A stretch of DNA of 64,000 nt. Source: Hyphomicrobiales bacterium. GTDB lineage: Bacteria; Pseudomonadota; Alphaproteobacteria; Rhizobiales; Rhizobiaceae. Location: positions 1 through 64,000 of the forward strand of contig JAJFHU010000012.1 of the NCBI GenBank assembly GCA_021775455.1, in the 5' to 3' direction. Of the stretch, positions 17,491-26,131 are shown piece after piece (positions within the stretch are counted from its first letter, which is position 1; every line of letters begins with the position of its first letter). The position numbers and the translations under genes were made by a program. The notes beneath the pieces were generated by a model, which searched no databases, was not told the origin of the DNA, and saw nothing but the letters and a program-made list of their open reading frames with translations.

Positions 17491-18501
17491 ATGACTAACC
17501 GGCTGGATCAATTGATCACTGAAAAGGGCATTCTACTTGCCGATGGAGCAATTGGCACTAATTTATTTGGAATGGGTTTGGAAGCTGGCGGTGCTCCCGA
17601 ACTGTGGAACGTGGAAAAGCCGGATAACATTCGCAAACTGCATCAGGATTTTGTTGATGCAGGTTCAGACATCATCCTGACCAATTCATTTGGCGGTACA
17701 AAACATCGCCTCAAACTTCACCATGCCGATGATCGCGTTCACGAACTTAACAAACGGGCTGCAGAAATAGCTCGTGAAGTAGCTGATGCTTCTGATCGCC
17801 CCATTATCGTTGGTGGCTCGGTTGGACCAACAGGCGAGTTGATGGTTCCCCTTGGAGCTCTGTCTTTTGATGAAGCTATCCACTCCTTTCAGGAGCAAAT
17901 GGAGGGTCTGAAAGAGGGTGGAGCAGACGTCCTCTGGATTGAAACAATGTCATCAGCCGAAGAAATGCAAGCCGCTGCAACAGCTGCAATTGCTGCCGAC
18001 CTGCCCTATGTGATTACCGCATCTTTTGACACCGCTGGCCGAACCATGATGGGCCTGTCGCCTGCTGATATGCACGGAGTTACCGATAAACAGGGTACAC
18101 AACCTTATGCGGTGGGTGCAAACTGCGGTGTGGGCGCTTCTGACCTGTTGGCCGCCATCCTGGACATGACGGAATCCAACCCCAATGCAATCATCGTCGC
18201 CAAGGCAAACTGCGGCGTTCCCCAAGTAAAAGGTGACGAAGTAGTTTACACCGGCACACCGGAACTTATGCACGAATATACCAAACTGGCGATTGACGCC
18301 GGTGCCAAAATCATCGGCGGATGTTGCGGAACCACTTGCGATCATCTTCTGCAAATGCGCTCTGCAATTGACAGCCATTCCAAAGGAGAGCGGCCAGCTA
18401 TAGCTGTCCTTGAAGAAAAAATCGGACCGATGGTCAACAAGTTGGCCGCTGCAAATGACGCAATGCCAAAACGTGAACGCAAGGGCAGGCGTAGGGCATA
18501 A
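17491..18501 (+). CDS. bmt: Homocysteine S-methyltransferase (BmtB / split MetH module)
   Basis: 336 residues, the pterin-free homocysteine-binding domain. Zinc ligands are visible: C212 in ANCGVG and C278/C279 in GGCCGTT. It moves a methyl group to homocysteine, making methionine. With the separate B12 carrier (21225), folate methyltransferase (29276) and reactivator (30266) it corresponds to the first domain of a split cobalamin-dependent MetH; direct betaine-homocysteine activity is the alternative. The C-terminus is strongly basic (KRERKGRRRA). Probably controlled by the palindrome upstream. Confidence 0.9.
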   Translation: MTNRLDQLITEKGILLADGAIGTNLFGMGLEAGGAPELWNVEKPDNIRKLHQDFVDAGSDIILTNSFGGTKHRLKLHHADDRVHELNKRAAEIAREVADASDRPIIVGGSVGPTGELMVPLGALSFDEAIHSFQEQMEGLKEGGADVLWIETMSSAEEMQAAATAAIAADLPYVITASFDTAGRTMMGLSPADMHGVTDKQGTQPYAVGANCGVGASDLLAAILDMTESNPNAIIVAKANCGVPQVKGDEVVYTGTPELMHEYTKLAIDAGAKIIGGCCGTTCDHLLQMRSAIDSHSKGERPAIAVLEEKIGPMVNKLAAANDAMPKRERKGRRRA

Positions 18502-18519
18502 CAACCAGCAATCGATTTC

Positions 18520-19212
18520 TCAATTGCGATAGTAATTCATGTGAAATCGCACCTGCTCGTCTGAATAACGATATTTTTTGCCAACGGGGCAAGCATCACG
18601 TGCACGACATCCAAGCTGCATACAATGCGGTTCCACAGTTGAATCAATATGCGAAAAGCAACTTTGCACGTCCAATCGGGAATCAGAAAAAGCGTTTACA
18701 GGACAAGCACTTAGACACGGCTTCTCAACGCAATCATCACACGGATGAATCAATTTCTCAGGAACTTGAATCAGTTTGTGAACTTCAGACCCCAATGAAC
18801 TTCCACGCTCAAAAATCAAAACTGCACGGAACGCGTGCCATAAGCCATATTCTGGATGGATAAATATACCCAATGGTGATTGTATTTCCCCGGTTGCCTG
18901 ATGCGCAAATCTTTGAAACGGCCAGTATGGTTGATCGAACGGGAATAGTGCATGACACTCGCTTTTGGTGGCCAATTCACCCACAACCCCGGCGGTCCAA
19001 CGATTAAGCGGGTCGCGCTTCCCATCCTGATATTCTTTTGAATTTTCAAACACCCGCCACATAGCCGGACCGACATTTCCAATAAGGATTGCCGACCTTT
19101 TGGAAAGCCCGCCTTGCCCTTCAGGGCAATCCTCCGCAGAAATTTCAAATCGCCCGAAAATTCGCAGTCCCAAAATTTCAATCTGTGAAATCAGTTCTGG
19201 TGCATCACACAT
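18520..19212 (-). CDS. QueG-like [4Fe-4S] ferredoxin-domain protein
   Basis: 230 residues. The C-terminal part holds a cluster motif C158-x2-C161-x4-C166-x3-C170-P, then C185, C197, C202 and C208, enough for two [4Fe-4S] clusters. The pattern recalls the ferredoxin half of epoxyqueuosine reductase and corrinoid dehalogenases. Convergent with bmt (18-bp gap) inside the corrinoid island, so a role in delivering electrons to cob(II)alamin is plausible but unproven. Start supported by GAGGGG. Confidence 0.75.
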   Translation of the reverse strand: MCDAPELISQIEILGLRIFGRFEISAEDCPEGQGGLSKRSAILIGNVGPAMWRVFENSKEYQDGKRDPLNRWTAGVVGELATKSECHALFPFDQPYWPFQRFAHQATGEIQSPLGIFIHPEYGLWHAFRAVLIFERGSSLGSEVHKLIQVPEKLIHPCDDCVEKPCLSACPVNAFSDSRLDVQSCFSHIDSTVEPHCMQLGCRARDACPVGKKYRYSDEQVRFHMNYYRN

Positions 19213-19342
19213 GGCAACCCCTCTATCCGAAGACTGGATTCTAGCCGATCACTTCGCCACCAGAATTCAGCTTCCAGACATTGTGGACAATGGTGTTACC
19301 CACCCTTTCCCTGGCGCGTGTTTCCAGGGATCTACTCTCACT

Positions 19343-20917
19343 TCAGGTAAAAGCGTCGGGCATGGAATCCTTTTTATTCTGAATAAATTCCTGAAGCGCA
19401 TCATCCACGCCCGGATCCAGGGCGGGAATTTCGTATTTTTCAAGCCAACTGTGGGCAATCTTGTTGGCACGCTGATCATTTTGAAGTTTGCCTTCGATTT
19501 CCCATTGTTCGAACGAATTGTTGTCTGCCACGTTAGACGCATAGAATGCTGTTTTGAAATTGTTTTGCGTGTGCTCGCAGCCAAGATAATGACTGCCGGG
19601 TCCTACTTCACGGATTGCTGACATGGCTTGGGCATTTTCGCTCATGTCGATACCGTTCGCAAATTTCTGCGCTGCAGCAAGCTGATCACAATCCATGATA
19701 AATTTGTCAAAGGATGAAACTAATCCACCTTCAAGCCATCCGGCCGAGTGCAGCATGAAATTCACACCGCCGAGCATTGCCGGCCAAAGCGTATTGGCAC
19801 TTTCATAGGCAGCCTGTGCATCCGGGAGCTTGGCACCTGTCAAAGATCCACCGGAGCGGAATGGTAGGTTGTATCTGCGTGCAAATTGCGCAGCACCCAT
19901 CAATACCTGACCGGGTTCCGGCGTTCCGAATGCCGGCGCGCCGGACTGCATGGAGATTGACGTTGCAAAAGTTCCCATAATAACCGGGCTGCCCGGGCGA
20001 CAAAGTTGTGAGAATGCAACTCCACTGGTTGCTTCGCAAAGCACCTGTGTAAGCGTACCGGCAACAGTCACCGGTGACATTGCACCACCCACGATAAATG
20101 GGGATACGATCGAAGCCTGATTGGCACGGGCATAAGTTTTGAGAGCGCCCAACATGGTGCCATCCATCGTCATGGGTGAGTTGCAATTGACAAGACTCAC
20201 CAGAACACAATTCTGATCGACAAACTCCTCGCCGAAAAGCATTTGCGCCATCTTCACGGTATCTTCTGCGCGCTCTGGTGCAGTGACCGAACCCATGAAC
20301 GGTTTGTCTGAATACTTAATGTGAGAATATACCATATCCAGATGACGTTTGTTCACCGCAATGTCGCAAGGTTCACAAACAGTCCCGCCAGAGTGGTGCA
20401 TGGCAGGCGCCATGTAAGCCAGTTTCACGAGTGTCTGAAAATCTTCAATTGTCGCGTATCGACGTTCGCCATCGAAGCCACGCACAAATGGTGGTCCGTA
20501 GACCGGTGCAAAGACCGTATTCTTGCCACCGATTTCCACAGAACGCGCAGGATTGCGTGCGTGCTGGGTAAATGTCGGCGGAGCCGTCTTCATCAACTCT
20601 CGACAAAGACCCTTTGGAAAATGCACCCGGTCGCCTTTTACATCGGCCCCGGCATCCTTCCACATTTTCAGCGCTTCTTCATCGTCCGAATACACAACCC
20701 CAACTTCTTCCATGAGAATGTCGGCATTATTTTCGATAATTTCGATAGCTTCTGCGCTTAGGACATCCATTGGTTCCAGCTGGCGATGGATGTAAGGAAG
20801 GCTTTCCAGTTTCGCGTCTGTTCTTGCCTGCCTGCGTGCCGAAGCTCCGCCGCTTGCACCTCTACGACCACTGCGACGGCCCTCGGTTCCATTTTCTTGT
20901 TCTGTTGCGTCTGTCAT
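19343..20917 (-). CDS. MttB-family (trimethylamine-type) corrinoid methyltransferase
   Basis: About 524 residues from ATG 20917; an in-frame TTG at 20950 lacks a ribosome binding site. The body is the MttB barrel. There is no in-frame amber codon, so it is a non-pyrrolysine member; characterised relatives demethylate glycine betaine, proline betaine, carnitine or similar quaternary amines. The N-terminus has an Arg/Gly/Ser-rich tail (GRRSGRRGASGGASARRQAR, residues about 13-32). Divergent from the B12 carrier gene with a 307-bp gap. The substrate cannot be set from sequence. Confidence 0.88.
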   Translation of the reverse strand: MTDATEQENGTEGRRSGRRGASGGASARRQARTDAKLESLPYIHRQLEPMDVLSAEAIEIIENNADILMEEVGVVYSDDEEALKMWKDAGADVKGDRVHFPKGLCRELMKTAPPTFTQHARNPARSVEIGGKNTVFAPVYGPPFVRGFDGERRYATIEDFQTLVKLAYMAPAMHHSGGTVCEPCDIAVNKRHLDMVYSHIKYSDKPFMGSVTAPERAEDTVKMAQMLFGEEFVDQNCVLVSLVNCNSPMTMDGTMLGALKTYARANQASIVSPFIVGGAMSPVTVAGTLTQVLCEATSGVAFSQLCRPGSPVIMGTFATSISMQSGAPAFGTPEPGQVLMGAAQFARRYNLPFRSGGSLTGAKLPDAQAAYESANTLWPAMLGGVNFMLHSAGWLEGGLVSSFDKFIMDCDQLAAAQKFANGIDMSENAQAMSAIREVGPGSHYLGCEHTQNNFKTAFYASNVADNNSFEQWEIEGKLQNDQRANKIAHSWLEKYEIPALDPGVDDALQEFIQNKKDSMPDAFT

Positions 20918-21224
20918 GACATTTAATCCCGAATGATTTAATTCAGTCAAATTTTTAGGACCATTGTCCTGCTTTATGCCCTACTGTAAGCCTGATTGCG
21001 AACTCAGACTGCCTCAATGCGTCCTGTGTTGGCGTTTTTAGTAAACTGATCATATTCCAGTTGCGGCATCACAAAGTCGCATTACAAATGTGAGTTTGGA
21101 GCATTCATTTGCTAAATGGAAGGTGATGGCGCTAATTATGTGCTTGATATATACGGCTAAACCCGGCAACTCTGTTCTTCGATGAATGAGAAGTGTTTCC
21201 GGAACATATTCAGGAGGATCATGC
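20918..21224. other. Divergent promoter region, mttB-like and corrinoid protein
   Basis: 307 bp without a gene. It must hold both promoters. AGGACCATTGTCCT (20957-20970) is a short palindrome near the mttB side. I see no copy of the palindrome found before bmt and metF, and no B12-riboswitch signature that I can recognise by eye. Confidence 0.5.
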
Positions 21225-21926
21225 ATGGCCGACGAAGACGAAATCATCCTTTCGGAGCTCGACGACGACGAACTGGTCGCCCAAATGCATGACGATCTCT
21301 ATGATGGTCTGAAAGAAGAGATTGAAGAAGGTGTCAACATCCTTCTGGGGCGGGGCTGGACACCTTATGATGTGCTGACCAAAGCTCTGGTGGAAGGCAT
21401 GCGCATCGTCGGAATTGATTTCCGCGATGGCATTCTGTTTGTACCGGAAGTTCTTCTCGCTGCCAATGCAATGAAATCAGGGATGTTTATTCTTCGTCCA
21501 TTGCTGGCCGAAACCGGCGCACCGAAACTGGGCACCATGGTAATTGGCACGGTGAAGGGCGACATTCACGACATTGGCAAAAATCTGGTTTCCATGATGA
21601 TGGAAGGGGCAGGCTTTGACGTTTACAACATCGGTATCAATACCGACGTGGACGAATACCTTGCAGCGCTGGAAGAGCACAAGCCACACATTCTTGGCAT
21701 GTCCGCCCTGCTGACCACAACCATGCCATACATGAAGGTTGTGATCGATACGCTGATTGAACGGGGTATGCGTGATGATTATACAGTTTTGGTTGGTGGT
21801 GCACCACTAAATGAAGAATTCGGCGCCGCCATCGGCGCTGACGCCTACTGCCGTGATGCGGCTGTGGCCGTTGAAACCGCCAAGGAATTCATGGCGAAAA
21901 AGCATAACGAATTGGCCGCAGGCTAG
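21225..21926 (+). CDS. Corrinoid (B12-binding) methyl carrier protein
   Basis: 233 residues from ATG 21225, with AGGAGG 7 bases upstream; the frame opens at 21186 but without support. A helical cap domain (residues 1-95) precedes a Rossmann B12 domain: DIHDIG with the lower-axial His near residue 117, MSALLTTTMPYM, and VGGAP. Corresponds to MtgC/MttC carriers and to the cobalamin module of MetH. The first 37 residues are very acidic (16 Asp/Glu, one Lys). It should shuttle methyl groups among the MttB-like, folate and homocysteine methyltransferases. Confidence 0.93.
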   Translation: MADEDEIILSELDDDELVAQMHDDLYDGLKEEIEEGVNILLGRGWTPYDVLTKALVEGMRIVGIDFRDGILFVPEVLLAANAMKSGMFILRPLLAETGAPKLGTMVIGTVKGDIHDIGKNLVSMMMEGAGFDVYNIGINTDVDEYLAALEEHKPHILGMSALLTTTMPYMKVVIDTLIERGMRDDYTVLVGGAPLNEEFGAAIGADAYCRDAAVAVETAKEFMAKKHNELAAG

Positions 21927-21958
21927 TTCGCTTTCGCTGAAGCAACTAAAGAAACAGT

Positions 21959-21995
21959 AATCCGGGGCACCATCCTGCTCCGGATTTTTTATTTT
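21959..21995 (+). terminator. Terminator after corrinoid protein gene
   Basis: AATCCGG pairs with CCGGATT, with further GCA/TGC pairing inside, followed by TTTTTTATTTT. Strong intrinsic terminator 32 bp after the stop codon. Confidence 0.88.
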
Positions 21996-22064
21996 GTACA
22001 ACACCTTAACTTAAATGTCGGAATCAGGCTGTCAGGTAGTTGAATCAAGGTCTAAACTACCCAA

Positions 22065-22676
22065 ATGAACGTTATGGATAATACCAAACCCAAAAAACTG
22101 CGTATCATTGCCTGCGGCATGATTGCCCGGGAGGTATTGGCTGTAAATGAGCAACTGGGTTTTGATCATATCGACCTGAAATGTCTTCCAGCTGAGTATC
22201 ACCACCATCCTGAAAAGATTGCACCGGCCATGGATGTGGCTATTCAAACCGCTCGTGAAGAAGGATTTGAAGATATTTTTATTGGCTATGCCGATTGCGG
22301 CACTGGCGGTGAACTCGACAAGATCTGCCAAAAACACGGCGTAGAACGGATTGCCGGAACCCATTGTTTTTCATTCTACATGGGCAATGATGTCTACGAG
22401 AAGTCAGATGGCGAATACATGACCACCTTCTTCATCACGGATTTTCTCGCCCGCCACTTTGATACTTTTCTGATCAAACCACTCGGCCTGGACCGGCATC
22501 CTGAACTTTTGGATATGTATTTTGCCAACTACACACGTGCACTTTATATCGCCCAGACTGATGATCCGGAACTTGAACAAAATGCACGCGAAGCGGCAAA
22601 ATTTCTGGGTCTGGAATATGAGCGCCGATACACCGGCTTTGGCGACTTGATTCCTGCCCTACAGCAATTGGGATAA
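22065..22676 (+). CDS. DUF1638 protein
   Basis: 203 residues. The RIIACGMIAREV start, the motif IGYADCGTGGELD and the His-rich LPAEYHHHPE stretch fit DUF1638, a family of unknown activity found, as I recall, beside corrinoid methyltransferases in archaea and bacteria. Conserved Cys and His could bind a metal. It follows the carrier gene after a terminator, so it has its own promoter or depends on read-through. Confidence 0.85.
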   Translation: MNVMDNTKPKKLRIIACGMIAREVLAVNEQLGFDHIDLKCLPAEYHHHPEKIAPAMDVAIQTAREEGFEDIFIGYADCGTGGELDKICQKHGVERIAGTHCFSFYMGNDVYEKSDGEYMTTFFITDFLARHFDTFLIKPLGLDRHPELLDMYFANYTRALYIAQTDDPELEQNAREAAKFLGLEYERRYTGFGDLIPALQQLG

Positions 22677-22698
22677 TTCCGGTTCTGGAAAACAATAT

Positions 22699-23247
22699 TC
22701 AGAGTTTGCTCTGCTTGCGTAATCGTTCGTAATACCGCTCGTACTCCTTGCGGAAATGTTCGCGATACTCTGCCGGAGCTTCCCGGATCATCCTGTCCAT
22801 GCTTTGGCGGATCTTCCGCAACTGCTTTCTTGAGTAGCGGGTAGTAATCAGTTCTCCACTGGAATCGTAAGCGCCCTTTGGCATTGCGGTCGAAACATAC
22901 ACAGTTTGCCGGGGATGGCTGATCATCCCAAGCAATGGCGTTTCAAAAACGCTCATGACCTGAAAAACTATCTCCCCATCGTTAAGAACCGTGCGTGTTT
23001 TAAGGTCCGCATCCGGTAGATTGGCGCTTACAAACTTTGAAGCAACCACGTCGCGGCTTTTCCAGTCGTGTGCTTCCTGTGAAGCAATCAATACAGCGAG
23101 ATCAGAGATGGTTTGAAGTTTGTCGCGATGCCCTTGCAGTCTGCCGTGGTCAATCATCACGCCGACAGCGGCCAACAGAAACGGCAATAGCACCATGAAG
23201 ACTGGTGCGATTGATCCACTTTCATTTCTGAAAAACCTGGAAAGCAT
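22699..23247 (-). CDS. TadE/TadG-like pseudopilin-region protein
   Basis: About 182 residues from ATG 23247; the longer TTG frame to 23301 has no ribosome binding site. FRNESGSIAPVFMVLLPFLL followed by GVMIDHGRL is the N-terminal membrane segment of Tad-pilus-associated proteins. The C-terminus is basic and helical. No other tad genes are nearby, so it is an orphan. Overrides nothing in the corrinoid block and is probably unrelated. Confidence 0.7.
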   Translation of the reverse strand: MLSRFFRNESGSIAPVFMVLLPFLLAAVGVMIDHGRLQGHRDKLQTISDLAVLIASQEAHDWKSRDVVASKFVSANLPDADLKTRTVLNDGEIVFQVMSVFETPLLGMISHPRQTVYVSTAMPKGAYDSSGELITTRYSRKQLRKIRQSMDRMIREAPAEYREHFRKEYERYYERLRKQSKL

Positions 23248-23424
23248 ACTGAAAATATCCTGCCGATCACGATTTAACTGGCGAAGAGAATTACCAGACA
23301 AGGATTAATCAGCGGCTAAACACGCGCACGAAATTTAAACGATCCAATTGAGCATACAAAAAAAACCGCATATCCAAGGGTTTAAATAGATAAATCAGCA
23401 TTCAAACTGTTGTGATTTGCTTTA

Positions 23425-24600
23425 CTATTCCGTTACGGATGCCGCTTCAGCAACTTGGCGATCCCGATCAAGCAATCCGCGCGGCTTGTTCTGCCAAGCG
23501 CCCTGAGAACCGATCTCATAACCGGCTTTGTACAGTTTGCGCATCCGCTTTGGATCAAATTCCAAAGATTCTTGTGCTATCGGTATGGAATCAGGAATTG
23601 ACGTGACATGAAATTTTGCATTGGTATTTTTCGCAGTCACATAATGCCGGAATATCGTATCTTGCTGCAATTCGCGTATGAGTTCTGTAATTGTTTTGCG
23701 GGCTATTGCCGCCAGCTTTGGCTCCACTGGGCGCGTTGCATTGTGACGTGCAGTAGATCCGTTAATAACAAGGAAAACCTGTTTCTTTTTAACAGGCGTA
23801 TCCATCATGAACTGTGAAAACAGTACTGGCTCCTTGACCCCGCCATCGACATGGGCCTGGCGAAGCTGAACACCCCTTTGGGGCTTGATGTACACCGGCT
23901 TGAAATATCCCGGAACCGCAGCAGATGCGCGCAGGACTTTCTGAAAATGAAGCAGGGTATTTGTGCGTCCGCCTTGGGCGATCTTGCCCATGTCCCAAAT
24001 GACCGCAGTTCCTGCATCAAGGTTGGTTGTTGCGACGTAGAGCCTGCGTCCCTTGCGATGTTCTGCGGCAATCTTGTTCAGCAGGGGTTGGGTAACGATT
24101 TCCTCAATTTGCGCCTTCAATGGCGCATTGTCGTAGAGACTGTCTCCAAATATGCCACCAAGGCCATTGTTCCGAAAAATAGATTGATTGGTTTGTGTCG
24201 TATACAGCTTTTCAATAAGCGGATCGTACTGCGGACCGAGGAAGGCCAACACTGCCAACAAGGCTCCGGTTGACACCCCGGTTACAACATCAAAATCCGG
24301 CCGTGTTCCGCTGGCTGTCCAGCCGGACAAGACACCGGCACCAAAAGCTCCGTCAGCGCCTCCGGCAGAAAAAGCTACGGCTGTTTGAATACCGTCGGGC
24401 CCACCAGGCTGCGCGCCCTCAGTTTCAATTGAAATTTGCGGCCCTTGAGTCTCATCAACCGCTTCCATCGGGATCAGAGTACGTATTTCTGCTGTCTCTT
24501 TTGGTCGACTGGCACAGGCTGAAAGAAGGCAAGCACAAACAAATCCGGCAAACAATTGCCGGATTAAAGTCCCCTTCTCTGACGCCAAGCCTGCCAACAT
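23425..24600 (-). CDS. Patatin-like phospholipase, lipoprotein
   Basis: 391 residues. The N-terminus ends in a lipobox (LLSAC, Cys about residue 29), so it is probably lipid-anchored. The patatin motifs are present: glycine-rich SAGGADGAFGAG, nucleophile GVSTGA and the DGG of HVDGGVKEP. Catalytic Ser-Asp dyad lipid hydrolase, probably acting in the periplasm or outer membrane. No functional link with neighbours is visible. Confidence 0.88.
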   Translation of the reverse strand: MLAGLASEKGTLIRQLFAGFVCACLLSACASRPKETAEIRTLIPMEAVDETQGPQISIETEGAQPGGPDGIQTAVAFSAGGADGAFGAGVLSGWTASGTRPDFDVVTGVSTGALLAVLAFLGPQYDPLIEKLYTTQTNQSIFRNNGLGGIFGDSLYDNAPLKAQIEEIVTQPLLNKIAAEHRKGRRLYVATTNLDAGTAVIWDMGKIAQGGRTNTLLHFQKVLRASAAVPGYFKPVYIKPQRGVQLRQAHVDGGVKEPVLFSQFMMDTPVKKKQVFLVINGSTARHNATRPVEPKLAAIARKTITELIRELQQDTIFRHYVTAKNTNAKFHVTSIPDSIPIAQESLEFDPKRMRKLYKAGYEIGSQGAWQNKPRGLLDRDRQVAEAASVTE

Positions 24601-24761
24601 ACCTCAAACTCTTTTGGCCGTGCCGCATTGCAACAGGGTTGCATACTAGTCCAAATGGCCGGATTGCCATAGGGGTACAATTCAATAATTTAGGAATTGG
24701 TTAACCATGATTTACAACTTGGTTCAAATTTTACAGATTCTACTCAGCAAAACGAAACACC

Positions 24762-25223
24762 ATGCCCAAATATGCTTTTGAAGATTTACAGCAAGGTACA
24801 GAATTACCCTTTGGACCAAAATTGATCACAAAGCAGGAAATAGTTGAATTTGCAGAAGAATTTGACCCTGCGCCCTTTCATTTGACCGATTCTGTACAAG
24901 GGGATGAATTTGCCGTTGGATTGTGTGCATCGGGTTTTCACACATGCGGAATAGTCATGCGGATGATTTGCGATGCGTATCTTTTGGACTCCACTTCCGA
25001 AGGTGCATTCGGGTTGGAGGAATGCCTGTGGACCAAACCTGTACGTCCTGGCGATACCCTGCGAGGGAAATCCATTGTGCTGAGTGCGCGACAGTCAAAG
25101 TCCCGGCCTCAAACCAGCATCCTTCGAATACATCATGAAACATGGAACCAAAACGATGAAACAGTCAATTCCATGATCACCATAAACATATTCCGGTTGA
25201 GAAACGTGGATCAAGGCACATGA
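24762..25223 (+). CDS. MaoC-like hydratase, first of a pair
   Basis: 153 residues with the hot-dog fold pattern FAEEFDPAPFHLTD followed by LCASGFHT, which holds the family's Asp/His pair and CASG helix. Stop and next start overlap by 4 bases (ATGA), so the two MaoC-like proteins are coupled and probably form a heterodimer. Acts on an enoyl- or hydroxyacyl-thioester; substrate unknown. Confidence 0.82.
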   Translation: MPKYAFEDLQQGTELPFGPKLITKQEIVEFAEEFDPAPFHLTDSVQGDEFAVGLCASGFHTCGIVMRMICDAYLLDSTSEGAFGLEECLWTKPVRPGDTLRGKSIVLSARQSKSRPQTSILRIHHETWNQNDETVNSMITINIFRLRNVDQGT

Positions 25224-25696
25224 CCAACGTTCCCGAAATTTTTCAACCTGGATATGAATCTGCGCTTGGCAGTTATCACTTCAAACCGGATGAGATAATT
25301 CGATTCGCGCTGAAGTTTGATCCCCAACCTTTTCATATCGATGAATTAGAAGCAAAGAAAAGCCTCTTTGGCGACCTTTGCGCATCAGGCTGGCAAACGA
25401 TCTCGGTATGGCAGAAGCTCAACCGTAAATTTCAGTCCAAAACTGCCGAAGAGTTCGAAAAATCAGGCATGTCGCCGCCAATTTGGGGGCCATCACCAGG
25501 AATGAAAGATGTAAAATGGCTTAGGCCGGTGTTTGCAGGTGAAACCATTTCCTACTTCAATCGCAATGAATCCATCCGCAAAAGCAAATCAAATCCGGGA
25601 TGGTGGCTGCTTGAGTCCCACCATGAGGGTGCTGGTGAAGACGGCAAACCGGTAATTTCATTTACTTCAACAGCATTTGTGCGCTTTACTGATTAG
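25220..25696 (+). CDS. MaoC-like hydratase, second of a pair
   Basis: 158 residues. KFDPQPFHIDE and LCASGWQT repeat the motifs of the preceding gene, with which it overlaps by 4 bases. Similarity suggests duplication. Gln replaces the His of the first copy in CASGWQT, so the two subunits may not be equivalent. Confidence 0.82.
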   Translation: MTNVPEIFQPGYESALGSYHFKPDEIIRFALKFDPQPFHIDELEAKKSLFGDLCASGWQTISVWQKLNRKFQSKTAEEFEKSGMSPPIWGPSPGMKDVKWLRPVFAGETISYFNRNESIRKSKSNPGWWLLESHHEGAGEDGKPVISFTSTAFVRFTD

Positions 25697-25825
25697 GGCC
25701 AGGACACTAGCAGGGAGTCGCAATTTTCTTGCCACGCGTCGTACTCGGCATATCGCGACAACCGCGTTTGAAACATTGTCCTGCTTTCTGTAGAAACGTC
25801 CAATAGATGATTTCAGGAGATTGTA

Positions 25826-26128
25826 TTGGCACAACTTCAAGTAGTTTACTGGCGGGATATACCTGCACAAGTCATAGTCAAAGCCGGCAGAAGATCAGTG
25901 GCCAAGCGTGAATTGTCTTTGCGCTTTACCGAAGCGATAGACATGTGCGCAATGCGGACAGGTGCTGCTGAAACCGATGATTATCTTGCCGAGTGGCGTC
26001 GCGCCGATCCCGTGGAAGTCAGCGACGACTTGGAAACAGAAGCTGAAAAGGCTGCGAATGAGCTTGAGGCGCAGTACAACAAGGATCGGTTGATAGCCCT
26101 TATCAATTCCGGTGGCAAAGAGGCTTAA
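25826..26128 (+). CDS. Virulence-factor-domain small protein of the C1 island
   Basis: 100 residues, TTG start with CAGGAGA five bases upstream. The start AQLQVVYWRDIPAQVIVKAG resembles the small proteins annotated as Virulence_fact (PF13769). It ends 3 bp before the MTHFR-like gene, so both are co-translated; the family name is probably misleading and a role in folate C1 handling is inferred from that coupling. Confidence 0.75.
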   Translation: MAQLQVVYWRDIPAQVIVKAGRRSVAKRELSLRFTEAIDMCAMRTGAAETDDYLAEWRRADPVEVSDDLETEAEKAANELEAQYNKDRLIALINSGGKEA

Positions 26129-26131
26129 ACA

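Noticed and set aside
19343-20917. Pyrrolysine codon in the MttB-like gene
   Set aside because: The frame contains no internal TAG; it is a non-pyrrolysine member.
25694-25710. TAGGGCCAGGACACTAG resembling an end of the MITE at 34765
   Set aside because: Only about ten bases agree, there is no second end and no target duplication.
20964-25788. Shared 13-mer ATTGTCCTGCTTT before mttB-like and Virulence_fact genes
   Set aside because: Orientation relative to the genes differs, and pairs of 13-mers are expected many times by chance in 64 kb.
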